Shown here: one piece after another, positions 10,881 to 24,336 of the stretch | Position numbering within the stretch: the stretch's first letter is position 1 | Layout of the letters: every line of letters begins with the position of its first letter | DNA from: Marisa cornuarietis | Taxonomy: Eukaryota; Mollusca; Gastropoda; Architaenioglossa; Ampullariidae | Length of the DNA: 64,000 nucleotides | Reading direction: 5' to 3' | Assembly (NCBI GenBank): GCA_004794655.1 | Contig: SMMW01000085.1 | Span: forward strand, 682,001 to 746,000 | Notes under the pieces: generated by a model | The model's database searches: none | What the model saw: the letters and a program-made list of their open reading frames with translations, nothing else | Told to the model about the DNA's origin: nothing | Translations under genes and position numbers: made by a program

Positions 10881-13339
10881 CACCGATGGATAATATTTGC
10901 ATATGACGCCAGGGAGTCCAATGAAGTGAAATGTGGCTTCTTGGTCTCGACCTGCCGGGCCCCCATCGTTGCTGCCGGCTGTCAGCGGTGTCTGGCATAG
11001 GTCTGCATCGCTTGCCGCTTCATTATGCAGTCACAGACACGGAAATTTGGTTTGCAGCACCGCCAGTCACTTCTTAATCTTTACTGCCAGTGGATTGTGA
11101 AAATACAAAATGAGTGCAGCACAGCGTGTTACACAAATATCTCGCTACAGCTCCCTCGGTTACTTTTAAACAACTCCTTGAAACAAAAACGAAAACGAAT
11201 TTGAAAGAACAATCTTTATAGGACGGGAGAATCATAATGAACCTGCAAAATAATAAAAAAATCATTATTTTCGAAATTGCTTTGTTAAACGGATGGACGC
11301 TTTATTTAGTTCTCAATTACTTTGGTGATGTAGATCGATTATTCTAATTTTTAAATAAGAAATGATATTCACAGCGGGGTGGAGACAGCTGCTGTTGCAG
11401 CACTTGCAATCATCTAATGTTAAAAAGTACGATTATATTGCTGTATCCTCAGTCTGAAATGCCATCATCAGCCAGGGTGGTAGTGAAGAGTTGTCTCACA
11501 GACTTGTACCACAGCTACAGCCACGAACACCATGTTGGGAAGCAGCTTGTAAACTGGCCGGAAGATGATGGTTCTCTGCCTGTCTCTGAAATCTCCGCTT
11601 TCTTGCCAGGAAGAGGACGGGAACTCTTTTCTCTAGGTTCATAGTCACCCCATGAGGCAGCTATTCCCATGATCCATTGCTTCGATTTTTCGTGGATTAC
11701 ATTTAAAGACAACGAACTGGGTCTGTGATACCCTAGTGAATTCGTTATCGTTCTTTTCTGCAGTCCACAATTAACTTAATTGTGAGACAAGAATACACCA
11801 AACGCAGAAAAATAAACGCTTTATTCATCCCCCTTCAAGAAACAGTTTGCCAACATATTGTTTATTGCGAGAAATCAATTTTAAACAATTTTTATTCTAT
11901 TTGATCAGAAGGATTAAGACGATAGCAGCTTAGCGAAGACCTCATACACGATGCCTCTAAACTCACATGTAACATCGATAGTCGTTCGTCGTCTTAATGA
12001 AAGGAAAATGGATAGGGCAATCCACGAGTGTCTGAAGTGCCCTCTATTTCACGAGGGGAGTGTGTGCAGACTCATGTCGCTCTGTGGCGCCGAGAAGAAA
12101 GAAAAGGTCGCCAGTTGACGGACACAACATTCAAACTCCCAGCTGCTGGCTGTCTGGTCGGTCGGCGGGACTCGCTATAATCTTCTCCTCTCCTCCTCCA
12201 CGAAATTTCTTTTTCCATGTCTCCTCCCTGGCGCCAGGCCGGCGTCTGTAGTTATGCCAGCAAACGATTACACTCTCCATACTACTGGACTCCATGATTG
12301 ATAGTCTTTGAGAGTTGTATTTCTTCACGGGTTCCACACCTCCTGCAGCGTGTTATTGCAATATTTCAATGCCTGCTTCTAGGTTTTTTGTAGTTTCTGC
12401 AACCTGGAGGGTTATATTTTGATTGTTATCGTTATAAACAGGCAAACACAAAACTCACAAGCCGTCCCTACAATTGTCGTCGCATTTGGGTGATTTGGCA
12501 AACACAAATGTTCGGGGGGGAAGAGGGGGAAAGATTGAGCTTCTCATTCCGGTGAAATATGACGAATCCACCACCTCGCAGAGGTTGTAGACCGGCTAAT
12601 GACAAACGATATTGCTGTCTCGCTTTAATTTGCATGCTATGTTCGTTTCCTACCTAGCGACCTACAGTCAGATAGAAAAATGGCTCAGTTCTGTTTGTCT
12701 GTCTGTGTAGATACTTTAATACAGATATGTCTGTGTTTGGGGTGGAGGATGGAGAGATATTGTGTTCTAGTGCTTTCGACACAAATGTCTTATTGAACTG
12801 TTTGATGCGATGTTTCAAAACATGTGTATAGAGGGTTGTTAGCCGCCGATCGCTCAGTCGCTGTTACTGAAAGGGCATTTCGGTGCAACCGATATAGTCA
12901 TAAAGATTACTTTTGTTGGGTGTTCAGACTTGAACCCCTAAGTGACGAAGAAGTGTGGGCGAATTCCTTTCCCACTAACTTAAATTTACTGTAATTATAT
13001 ACAGAAATAAATCAAATTTGAGTCGATGGTTGTAGAAGAAACCAAATAAACGACAGAATAGACGCTCTATCAGCTGTTGAGAATTTGACCTGTTAAGACA
13101 CCTATCATTACTTTTATTAAAGGTAAAACGCTTATTAGAGAAAATAATTATACTGACACTGACAACGTGCTGTTTTTTTATCCTTGTTCAGGGGATATAC
13201 TTCTACTTGCAGTTTTGCATACTTACATTTACTGTTATCACAGTACAACATTGTGTGTGTAGAAGAGGGCCAGAATTATATATTTTATTTGAGAGGATTC
13301 AAGCCTGAATAATTTCATGATTCCATAAAATATTTCAAC

Positions 13340-13680
13340 TAAATTCCCATTCCTTGCCAACCTTGTCATGAAAGACTTTGATGGGAAAACCTTGGCCACA
13401 TTCCAACCCTCTCCTGGCTAGTGGGGCCGCTACGTGGATGACACCATGTGCATTCTACACAAAGACATGGTGGTAGAGTTCTGAACAGCCAGCACCCCGC
13501 CAGTTACAACAGGAGGTCGAGCAGAATAACAGCATTGCTATACTCGACACCAAGATCACCAGGGAGCGAAGACGGGGTGTTCTTCAGTGTCTACCTCCAG
13601 TTTGATAATCATAAACTGGGAGTCATTCCGCACCCTCCACCATCGATCAACCACCTGAATGAAGTGCCTAGCATTTAGGG
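13340..13680 (+). pseudogene. Penelope-like retroelement reverse transcriptase fragment
   Basis: One frame reads ANLVMKDFDGKTLATFQPSP, then a stop, then WGRYVDDTMCILHKDMVVEF. This contains the YVDD catalytic box of a reverse transcriptase in the spacing seen in Penelope-like elements. Further pieces in shifted frames follow: EQNNSIAILDTKITRE-like residues, a VFFSVYLQFDNHKLGVI-like segment and LHHRSTT. Several frameshifts and stops show that it is dead. The GIY-YIG endonuclease is not seen. Confidence 0.72.
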
Positions 13681-13689
13681 CTATTCCAG

Positions 13690-15565
13690 AAATGTTATGA
13701 CCTTCATTTCTAAAGGGGTATTTTAAAACGAATGCTTGTGAACGACGCCATTTTAATTGTCTGAATGCGTGTGAATAAGGCCAAAACGGTTCTGACATGG
13801 AGAAGAGAGAATCGTAAAACAGAATAATATGAGAAAAACCCTGAGAGAGAATGATAACTAGTTGAGCTGGAAAAAAATCGCTGTTTTGATCTGAATAGCA
13901 ACACCTAGCCGTTGCATTGTGTATTAGTATTTTAAACTGTATTTTAGAGAGACGTTTCAACCCATACCCGTTATATCTTATGAGAATAGTGGACGATTGT
14001 ATTTTACAGATGTTTCAACGCCCAGCCGCTGAATCTTTCATCCCTCGTGGATAGATAGAGGGAAACTTTCTGCACTAACTCAGATTGACTGCGAGCCGTT
14101 AGGGACCGGATATATTTATATACGTGTGAGAATTGTCGTGGACATTGAAGTACGCCTTCTACTGAACATATATTGTAAACCCACTCGCATTTACTGTGAG
14201 TGATCCGAAATCGGATATATGTGTGAGTATCGTCGTGGATTTGAGGTTACCTTTGTGCTGGATACGGCTGAAATGTCTGTTTATTTATTTATTTATTTAT
14301 TTATTTATTCCTTTAATAAAAGAGATAATAATAGTACAGTACAGTGGTGAGCCATTACAGTGACTTTGGAAGCCTATGAACAAGTCACTTGTTTTGTGGT
14401 GAAAGAAAGACCCCGTAACTGTTGCATATCTGCGTCGTGTGGCTGTGACAATTTGCATATCACGTGATAGGCAGCCATCTAGCAGAAACACGAGGGGGGG
14501 GGGCGTATGCAAATTAGTGGGTTCATGTTGGGACTTCGTTTACAGGCACAACATTCAATATAGTCACACGACTATATAGAGCTTGTGTGCATAAATATTT
14601 TTGTGTCGTCAGCGAGTATTGCCGATTGTCGTTTTTCCCCCCACACCCCCTAAAAATAGATATCAACGTTATCGTAGTCACTCACAAACGCGAAACGCTA
14701 AACCCCTAAACCTGTTTAGCATAATGGGCGTGGACACGGTCGCTAGAACATGACAGCATGACCTCACTAATTTACATAGCCCCGCCCCGTCACTTTTTGC
14801 AAAATGACTGCCGATGGACTGTCCCTCATACATTTGCTGGACTTAACTGACTCAGAGTGTATTACTAGTTCTGAAAGTCCTCTCTTTAATTTCTTCTCTC
14901 ATTTAACACTTGCCTCCCACCTCTTCTGTAGGCCTTGTGTGTCAACAGACACTATACATGAACGTTTCAATAAAAAAAATATCTTTGATGCACTCACCTT
15001 TGATTAGAGGAAATGTGCAGACGATTTTAAGCGGCATTTTTACATACAGGGTGGAAATCCACACATGCGCTCACAGTTTTAGGCATCGAAATCTTCTAAA
15101 TAACAACCGAACACCTGGACATCGCGGATGCACAGTTATAAGGCTAAAAGCGACTCCGCGCCTTACAGTTCTCTCACGGACAATGGTGCCAATGCACCTG
15201 ACCTGAGCTTTGTAAATGTAATCATGTTTGAAGATGGACAGAAAAACATGATAGTGGCAATAACTTTTAAACAGCAATTGTGACTTTGGGTTAATCCTTT
15301 TGAGAGAGGTAGGGAGAACATCAAAGTGAAAAAAGGAACAGAAAGAAATGATGTATGAAGTAAACAGAAACGGGATTAAGTTGTAAGAAACGGGATTAAG
15401 TGACACGAAAGCAGACAGCAGCATCAGCGATCGGCTCCGTCTTGTCGCTATAGTTACCGCTGTTTGTCTTCTTGTTAAAAGATTTTAGCAACACAAAATC
15501 GATAAAAGTAGAGGTTGCTCTGACGTCCGTTTAAAGATTCTCACCTTTTTTTTTTTTTATCCCCA
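13690..15565. other. Unassigned non-coding sequence with a (TTTA)n tract
   Basis: A (TTTA)n run of about seven units lies at about 14279-14309. A run of nine or more G lies near 14493. Open frames here have no recognisable domain. Confidence 0.5.
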
Positions 15566-15576
15566 CGTACGTATCT

Positions 15577-15765
15577 ATGGGCGAGAACAGCCAAGTAGAT
15601 AGAGCAACAGCACTTGAAACCGAAGGCGCTCCTAGCCGGTTCGATACCAGTATGGCGCAGCGTATTTTCCTCAGCTGACACTGCTGTTGAATAGGTGTGT
15701 AACATCTTAGAGGGTCGGGAGAGGAGAAAAGCATCGCTCTCACAGAAAAGACTGGTTCCAAGGTG
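15577..15765 (+). mobile_element. Second tRNA-derived SINE, different family
   Basis: The head reads like a tRNA: an A-box-like AAGTAGATAGAGCAACAGCA, then CTTGAAACCGAAG as an anticodon-arm-like segment, then the B-box-like CCGGTTCGATACCAG about 40 bp on. A body of about 100 bp follows (ending near tggttccaagg). It differs from the SINE at 9550. The ends are approximate. Confidence 0.65.
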
Positions 15766-15769
15766 AGTG

Positions 15770-16050
15770 CGGCATTGTAGTAACTCGCTAACGACTAAAA
15801 GACCACGGGACTAACCGTAACTTCTTTAAGTATTTAGTGGTGTACTATCGTCCGCTATCGATATCGCCTCACACCTAACTTGTTTTATACTCACTTCACA
15901 CACTGACTTTCTCACACCTATTACAGAGCTTATTTTTTTAAAGAACTTACACACTAACACATTTCCCATTTTCTACACACATCATGTAGACATACCTCAC
16001 ACCTTTCACAGACCAGACCTTTTACAAACTTCACACACTGACAAACCTCA

Positions 16051-16113
<63 letters not shown>

Positions 16114-18390
16114 ACACACCCGTCCCCACTTCTTTTACAGACCCTAACACTTGTTACACACCTTCATAATTGTTCACCTCTCGGGCCTCCCTTTTTTGAC
16201 CGCTTCATCAGGGTACTCATGCATCTGAAATATTTTTGCAGAAGGGCAGGAAATGTTCGAGTCACTCCGACCAATTTTAAACATCTCATAGATTTCCACT
16301 TTCCATCATGCTCTGTATCGCCGATACACACTTTCATCGATACACCGATTCCCAGTCACGAGCCTTGCGGGGAAATATCCGGGCTATTCTCAGTGTACAG
16401 CTCATGCATCGCCTGCTACGTCTTTTGAGCTTCTTTCCCAGGCACCAAGACTGATGAATGTCCCTCTCAAAAAAAGCCACAATAACATTTACAGTCGGCC
16501 ATGTTCACATGATCGCACACCGTGTTTGGACCGCCAAGATAAATTTCCAGAGATAAAGTTTTGTAACGCTGGCTATACCGGATGCACTTAATCCCGAAAA
16601 TCTGCTGCGGGAATAGATACTCACCTCTTTCATGTCTATACATCTACAACACGCTGATAGCTTATCTAAGGTTGATGAGCAGAGAAAGAGAGAGAAATAA
16701 AAAGAAAAAGAAATAATAAGAAGGAATAAAGAGAGAAAAGAAGGAAAAAAGAAGGGGAGGAGAGTGGGAGGACTGCTAGCCCTAAATGCGTGCTTCTTTT
16801 CACTCAAGTTCCCTTTTCAAGTTGTGGTAAAGGAGGCACCTGTGGCCTCTTAAACTTAAGGCAATTCATTTCAAAGCCGTTGGACAGCTTGCACCTGTAG
16901 ATAACCCAAACACAATCAAATTTACGTTCTGAGGTGTAAACGTTATAGAGTTTTTGGTTCATTCTATTTTTTTTTTGTCCGCGTTGTACAATTAACTTTT
17001 TTCTCATAGCTTTTGGCCAGCCCAGCTGTTTGAACTCTGTGCAGGCGCTTAAACATCACAGTTTTTCTTACAAGTCCGACAGAGCTGTCGTCTATCTCAA
17101 TAATAATAATAGCAGCAGCTTCTTTAAATAGTGCGGTTCCCTTCAATCAGCTGACTCGATGCACTTTACAGTGATCGATGTTACAACTCTAATCGTAATC
17201 AAAGATCGATGATTCATTTTAAGGAATCTTGAGAGTGGCTGTGCTATCTGAACTTGTCTTTTTGTTGTTACATCTTCTCCCCAGCCTCCCCCCGACGGAG
17301 AGCTGTTCGCTGTCTGCGCCATGTTTCTCGTGTGTGCCTGGTGGCGATGGTGGATGGGAATTGAAGGCTTTAACCTTTTGGAATGTGTGTGTGTGTGGGC
17401 GAAGGCATTTAGGTACGGGGGTATAGCCTTCCTGCAAAGATAGTTTGCCTTTGTACGTTCGAAACCTTGAAAAGAGACACGAGTTGAACCGCGGGAGAAA
17501 CCGGTACTGCCTACGCCGGGAACCCAGTGTCCATGAAGAGTGCAAAGGTCAGATGAAGCCCCGCGGCACATCACTTTCTCCACCCACCTCTTCTCTTCTC
17601 TACATTACCAAAATAAGCCCTATAACAGCAGAAAACGGGCTCAAAATAGAAACAATGTGACGCAAAAGGGGGAAAAGCACAAGAAAACAACAGCCTCGGC
17701 ACAGATGGGGAACAATAAACCTTAACGAAACTTTAAAAATAAACACAATTTACTCTCTTATCTCAAAAAAGAAACCAGATTTAGAAGACATATCAGGCTC
17801 ATTTATTGAAGAAAGCAGTGAATCCCCAAGCAGGGCTAAATGTGGTCATTGACTGAGCCCCATTAACATCATTAATCACTAGGGTGGGCACCTGGATGGA
17901 GATGGCTGCAAATGGTTGAGTGGGCGGGTCTGTTAGACGGTACACTGACCGAAATCTTTCCTAACTTTGTTTCATCTTCCAATATTTCCAGGCAGCGTCT
18001 GCTTCTCGATCTTGCAGATAATACAAGAAGTACAGGGTTACAAAATGTAAATGTCTTTCTGCTGTTAGCGGTCATTCCTTTAAAAACTAGTGTCGACCTG
18101 TTTGTTTCCTCTTCACAATAAACATGCTCTGCTGTAAATAAAAAAAAAAAAGCGCCGGTCGCTCTAGCGTCAACAGCAGTTAATGAACCAAAGGTTTTTG
18201 CCGATGCCATGCGTGGGTGGTGGATGTTGCTGCAGGAAAAAAAAAAATAAAGTATAGCTCGCATTACACATACATTTCACACTTGGTTCTGGCCAAGGAA
18301 GCAAAAAGTTTTATTTTTAAGTCTCCAAATACTGCATCCAGAGGTTTGTGTTACGCAGGTAGGAGTTGGTTCAGGGTAGGGATGGAAGGT
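15770..18390. other. Non-coding stretch with a decaying CA-rich block
   Basis: CACAC-rich words (cacactgac, tcacacct) recur at about 15880-16055 and lead into a pure (CA)n tract at 16055-16111. The rest, to 18390, holds no gene I can support. Confidence 0.5.
16055..16111. repeat. (CA)n microsatellite
   Basis: About 28 uninterrupted CA units follow the decayed CA-rich region. Confidence 0.95.
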
Positions 18391-18394
18391 AGAG

Positions 18395-18435
<41 letters not shown>

Positions 18436-18437
18436 TG
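18395..18437. repeat. Compound (GT)n(GA)n microsatellite
   Basis: A GT run passes directly into a GA run. The same compound arrangement recurs at about 32780, 47379 and 60118. Confidence 0.9.
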
Positions 18438-19145
18438 GGGTGGGTGTGAACCGAGAGCAACATGCGGAGAGATTAGGATCAAGGGGGACAACTGCTACCA
18501 ATACTCTTCTAGTCTGGAATTTTTCCGGCTTTCTGCCGAACCAAAAATAAAATTCACAAGCGAGATGCTACCTCTGTTGAGAGGGATCCTCCTTTGAACA
18601 GACAACTCCGATTTCGCACACGAAGCACGAAGCTGCGAGTAAAGGGTGGGGAATGAGTAAGCGTGAAAATTCCTTCTCGAAATGTCTACACATGAACTTC
18701 ATTCATACCTCTTGTGATTCCAGACAAGATGGCGTGAGACGAAGTGAAATCATGCGAACGTGCATTACACTGCAGGAGGAGAGTAGCCCTGGTCAGGACT
18801 GCTTTTGATTCTCAGGTCTCTGCACAGAATACAAACAGTCTTCTCCACACTAAGAATCTCGTTACAGGGTCAACTGCCAATGGAAACGATAGAAGCAGGG
18901 CTTTATGGACAGCGCAGTGCTTGGAAATCTGTGCGGGGGAATATAAATGTGTAGGTTATGTTATTCTTGACGGTGGGGAACTTCAAAAATATATACATAG
19001 TACAAAAATATGTAACAACCCTAAAATCCTCTTGCAGTCTTTTTTTTTCTCTTAGTTTTCAAAATACTGAGATAGAATCATGCTGATGCGCGCAAATGAC
19101 CACTCGACACTATTAACCAGTATACGTGATCTCTCTCTCTCTCTG

Positions 19146-19151
<6 letters not shown>

Positions 19152-19188
<37 letters not shown>

Positions 19189-19193
19189 GTGTG

Positions 19194-19247
<54 letters not shown>
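19152..19247. repeat. (GT)n microsatellite with GC interruptions
   Basis: About 96 bp of GT repeat broken by two GTGC variants. The CVCV and HTHT frames here are artefacts. Confidence 0.95.
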
Positions 19248-19248
<1 letters not shown>

Positions 19249-20287
19249 CAAACCGTACAAGCAGTCAACAAGCCCTGACAGAAGGCGCGCGCATCTGAGC
19301 GTTAAGCCTGCAGAACAAATAAATCCCACAGCAACATGTTTGGTGCGACTCACCGAAGACTAACAGCAGGAGCGAGAAGCAAACAAGCGTGAAAACAGGG
19401 GTAAAAAGAGGGGTGGGAAGGGTTGATAGAGGCGGGTGGGATATGGAGGTAGGGCATATGGGGCACAGAGCGAGAGAACACCACGAACCTTGATGCACAT
19501 TTGTTCTCATTACTTCCTCGTCATTGTTCGCATCGTCATCCTCAACAGGTCAGAGGAAACAGGGTTATTTTTGTTTCTCTATCGTCATTATATCTAGCAA
19601 TGATGAAAAGGATGCTTTTTGAATTTGAGCTTCACAAGGTCGAAAGGAGACTCAAAAAGGTCTTTTATATCTCAGTAAGCTTTGCTTTTTGCATTGTGTT
19701 AATTTAGGAGACATACATTCCAGCACTGGACACTACTGTACACTACTAGCTCTGTGTGTCACAGAATCACTGATTTAATAATCCGTGCCGCCTATCAACA
19801 AATTTGGAATCACAAGTGTTCCCCAAACAAATCTGTAATCACAAGTTTCCCCAGTCCCAGCCTAATCAACCATGGGACATGTGAGCAGAACAGGGTACCT
19901 TGTAAACCTAAGTATCACAGTACTTGAACTACATACCCGATGTTTGATCACTAATACGCCACAAATGTTTTTAAACATTTCAGATTTATCAAACATGTCT
20001 TCAAGGACTTGGGTATTCATACACTTTGCAGAAAGGAACCAAGTATATTTGACTGTCCCAGGCTGTTCAGATATAAACTAACATTTTCCTTGACAAATAT
20101 ACGAGCCACCGTTTCAAAAATATTATTACAATGGTTTTACTAGGTTTGAATAACACATTTAAAGATTCTGAGGCAATGGCACAGACACTTTATCTGGTTT
20201 TGTAATCCAAAAATTATATAGAAAATTTGCTAAACGTAAACAGCTGAAGAAAACTGTTGTTTTCTGGCTGCTACTGCCCATAGCCTG

Positions 20288-20358
<71 letters not shown>
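20288..20358. repeat. (CA)n microsatellite
   Basis: About 35 uninterrupted CA units. Confidence 0.95.
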
Positions 20359-20361
<3 letters not shown>

Positions 20362-21572
20362 AAGTACCTGAAAAAACTCAAAGAAAGCGTATTTGCCAGA
20401 GACCCTAATACTTTATGAGTTTGCACGACTGCTAAAAAAACCTAGAAATATTTTTTTATTTCCCCCAAAACGTTGCTTGCGCTTTGAAAGTTAGAGACGA
20501 GAAGAATATTTAAATAAAAAAGAGTTGGCAATTTTGCAGCGCTACAGTTCATCACAGATTTGAGTTATGCTGAACACTTCGGTAATATATTCAGTGTTTT
20601 GGAGCAGGAGGAAGTTGGGGTATAATATAAAAGATGCTGTAGCAAGTCTACCCAAGGCTATGAGTGACGTGCCCTTCATTATGCACGCTTCGTCTCGGAC
20701 AATAAAATGTCTCCAGCATTTATTGCTGGTGCCTGTAATCGCACGCCATTTCCTCTTTCCTCAAGGCCCCGGCGTAAGGAAGCCCAGAATTAGCAGCTGC
20801 CTGTCTCCTCGCCGCCACTGAAGGTCGTGCTGTGAAAACCACATCGGGCCCAGGATTTATGGCCCAAGACATCACTTGCTAGGAGGCAGGAAAAGTGCAG
20901 CATATTGGGATACTAATTTTTCCCCTCCGTTTTGCGATTATTCAAATCGATCTGACCTTTAAATTTGTATCTGAGAAAGGATGCTGCTTTTGGGGGGCTT
21001 GTATTCCATCACCACCCTCCCAAACCCATCCACCCCCCAACCCTTAAATCTCTGGGAGAATGTTGATGTTTGCAGTACAGGTGCCGTAACTCTGGCTCAA
21101 GATTGTCAGCTAGGAGTAAGTTGATGTTTTTTTTTCAAGCAAGACCCACTTCAGAAGGGGTTTTTCAATTATCAGGGGGACAGGCTACAGATGTGGACGG
21201 CACTTGCAAAGATTTACTTTTAGAACACAGCTTTCTGTGCTTAACGATAAGTGTGTACTAGATAATTAATTGTACACCAAGTTCCGAGTGTAAAAGTACC
21301 TCCGTCTCTCTCTCCGTGTCAGTGGTGTGTAATGTGTGTACATATGAATGTGTATGTGTATGTGCATTCTGCGCATGTGCCTTTTGTGTGTGTGGGGATG
21401 TGTGTGTGTGTGTGTGTGAGTGTGGGAGAGAGATGTATACTTGTGTGTTTACGTGATAACTACTCCCTCTGATATTTTGTCCACGTTATACAACCTGCAA
21501 AAATAACAACTTTTCCAGTAGAATACAGTGCATATCAATGTTATTCATTCACATTCGTGTTTTCATCACGAC

Positions 21573-21666
21573 TTGTACAATACGAAACATGTAATAAAGA
21601 TAATAGTGTAGAATACGATACATGTAATAAGATAACAGTGTACAATACAAAACATGTAATGAGATA
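21573..21666. repeat. Three-copy tandem repeat, unit about 33-38 bp
   Basis: The words tacaatacgaaacatgtaat, agaatacgatacatgtaat and tacaatacaaaacatgtaat follow one another with similar linkers (aagataatagtg). Confidence 0.75.
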
Positions 21667-24261
21667 CTAATGCTCTCCAGCATGGGTCCAGAACATGGCG
21701 CTAATGTTTCCCACACATATCATGTTCTGCTGAAATTGTGTAACCGAGAGCACAAACATTACCAAATATGTTGTTGGTTACCATAGGATACCCGGAGAAA
21801 GCTCGCTATAAATTTTTGTCTGAAACGTGAACAGGTGCCACATGTTAGCTGAAAGAAAAAAAAGCAAAGAGATAAGAGAAGTAGAAATGAAAAAATTAAG
21901 CAAAATGAATTATGAAAACAAACAAACAAACGAACGGAAGAAACAAGGGGGAAAACTGTAAACTGACGGGAAGAACAAAGATTAATAGACAAAAAAAGTA
22001 GAGAAAGGGAAGAAAGAATGGAGAAAGAAAGAAAGACTGACTGACAGACTTAGCAAAGACTGCAAAACCAGGTTTGTGCACCCTGTAAACCAGGGCGATG
22101 AAGGGTTTGTGTGTGTGACTTAGAAACTTCTAGTTGGCAATCAAATCACATGTTTAGCCGAGCTATAGAAGAAACCCGTTTCGCGTGCAATGACTAACAC
22201 GCAGTCACAATCACGTGCAAAAATGTTTTGAAGCCAAGTGCACGTAGCCTTTCACCCAGTTGGGTCTGAAGCCTCACGAAAAGAATAGATCAAGGGTGCA
22301 CTGTACGAGATAAACCTTCAGCTGGATGCTTACTTGAAGCAGTTAGACAGCTTATAATAAAACATTAGTAGCTTAGTTTACCTTAAGCTGTTAACCATCC
22401 AGCAAGGGCCTTAACTCGCACTGTGCCCGGGGAGACTACCGTCATTGTTCCTGCTATCTCATATCGAATGTTCTCAATATCACACAACATTATCAAACTC
22501 CGCACCGTTATTTGAATCACTACGTCACATTAGAAAGATGTTATTAATAGTGCGGGTGTGTGTGGGAGGGAGGCGTGAACGTTTCTTTAAGGTTCTATTG
22601 CCAAGAGAGAGGCCATCATGAATTTCGACAACAGCATGGGAATGTTTAATGTTTTTTTCTGGAGAACATGTCGGTTGGGGGAAGCATCATTGAAAGCTGT
22701 CGTCCGGGATGATTAACGAGGGGCAGAACTTTGAGCTAATGAGACACCTGATGTCTGACCTGCATAGCACTATGGTAAAGGGCTGTTTGTCAACATGGAC
22801 AATCGCCGAAACAGTCTCAAGCTCTTTCCTTCACACCCCACACCAACCCAGATGAAAAGAAAATACCTCAGAGGTCATGAACCTATGGCATCGTGTCAGA
22901 CAAGCTGTTGCCAGTGCGTTTTGTAGCCATCCTCGTCTTATTTTGAACACACAAAAAAAGAAACAAACAAAAAAGCAGCCAAAACGGAGGGAAAGCTTCC
23001 TGAATGATCTGTTAGCAGGATGTCAGTGTTCAGTCAGCTGTATCAGCAGCCATTTCAATAAAATAAAACGTCAGTTCTGTACTGGACGGAGACCCCCTCT
23101 TCTCTTCATGAACGCGGATGTGGTTGTCTTCTTTATGGGTCAATCGTTCAAAGATTTGCAGCGAGTCATTGTGGGGGAAAAGGAATCTATTTTAACCGTC
23201 TATTAGTCGTTTAAGACCGCTTTTGTGAATATTCCGTTTGGTACATAAAATGTGTTTGCCATTAAGAAATGATAAAAGTCGAAAGGACATTTTGAAAACA
23301 ATCAGTACTACATCACGTAGGATTTCCAAATTAAATAAAAGACAGACTTGTTAGTGTGGTCGAAGCCTTCATAACTGGGGCACATCAGAATACATCTGTT
23401 GCCTTCAGTTCATATTTTTTGTGGCCACTGTGCCAAGCTGCTTGTCCCTTCGGGGTGGTCCTTCCCCATAGTTGTGCTTCAACATCGCGCTCTGCTGGTT
23501 AAAATCAACTTCAGGTATCGGTGCTAAATTGAAATGAAATGCAGTCCCAACAGAACTGCTTTGTGGAGAGTAATAGCTCAATCACACTCCCAAATTATCG
23601 ATTTTCGTTTCATTTTACGTCCATTCCGCTTGATCATAAATCGACTCACTTGTCTTCACCTCAGCAAAAGTGGTAGGAGACAGTTAATCATGGGACGGGT
23701 GCCAGTTCCAAATTGTAAGCAGACCTCGAGGGTACCTGGCTAACTTAAAAATGAAGTATTTTGAACTTACTCTATTTCTAGCATGTGAAAATTTGAAAAT
23801 ATCACCCCACCCATTGGTCTCCAAGAATTTCTCTTTTCCCATTTTGCCAGTCTTTTGTGATCGCTTCAGACGTCGGCTATCTTTGTCTCATTGATCTGTC
23901 TTGACTCTTGACCGTCACACTCATCTTTCGCTTTGGCCCAGTCTTTAGGAGATGTGCGAAGACGACTTTGTGCAAAATATTTGCTGCTTCCGAAGTCATA
24001 GTCCTTCGAAATTATGAGCGTTTTTCCAAAGGGTAAGTATTTGTGGCAAGACAGATAAGTGGGAAGGATACATTTTCTGTCTTCCAAGCAGGATATTTAT
24101 CCCTCTTTCGAGCACAAAATTACTTCTTTTGTTTTTCGGCGCAGGGTATTTTTTCTGTCAACGCTATTATCATTTTTCTCCAACAACAATACTTCTTCCG
24201 TTCATTCCTACTTCCTTAGCGCCTATGTGTTTCAATTTAATACTAATAAGATACAAACGCC

Positions 24262-24263
<2 letters not shown>

Positions 24264-24335
<72 letters not shown>
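24264..24335. repeat. (CA)n microsatellite
   Basis: About 35 uninterrupted CA units. Confidence 0.95.

Positions 24336-24336
<1 letters not shown>

Larger units (their letters stand above)
9851..13335. other. Non-coding stretch with several simple repeats
   Basis: I find no supported exon. Open frames such as 11417-11644 and 12060-12251 have no recognisable domain and no good splice sites. The region contains the TTTC array at about 10549-10635 and a CACTGGA-type tandem at about 10793-10880, listed separately. Confidence 0.5.
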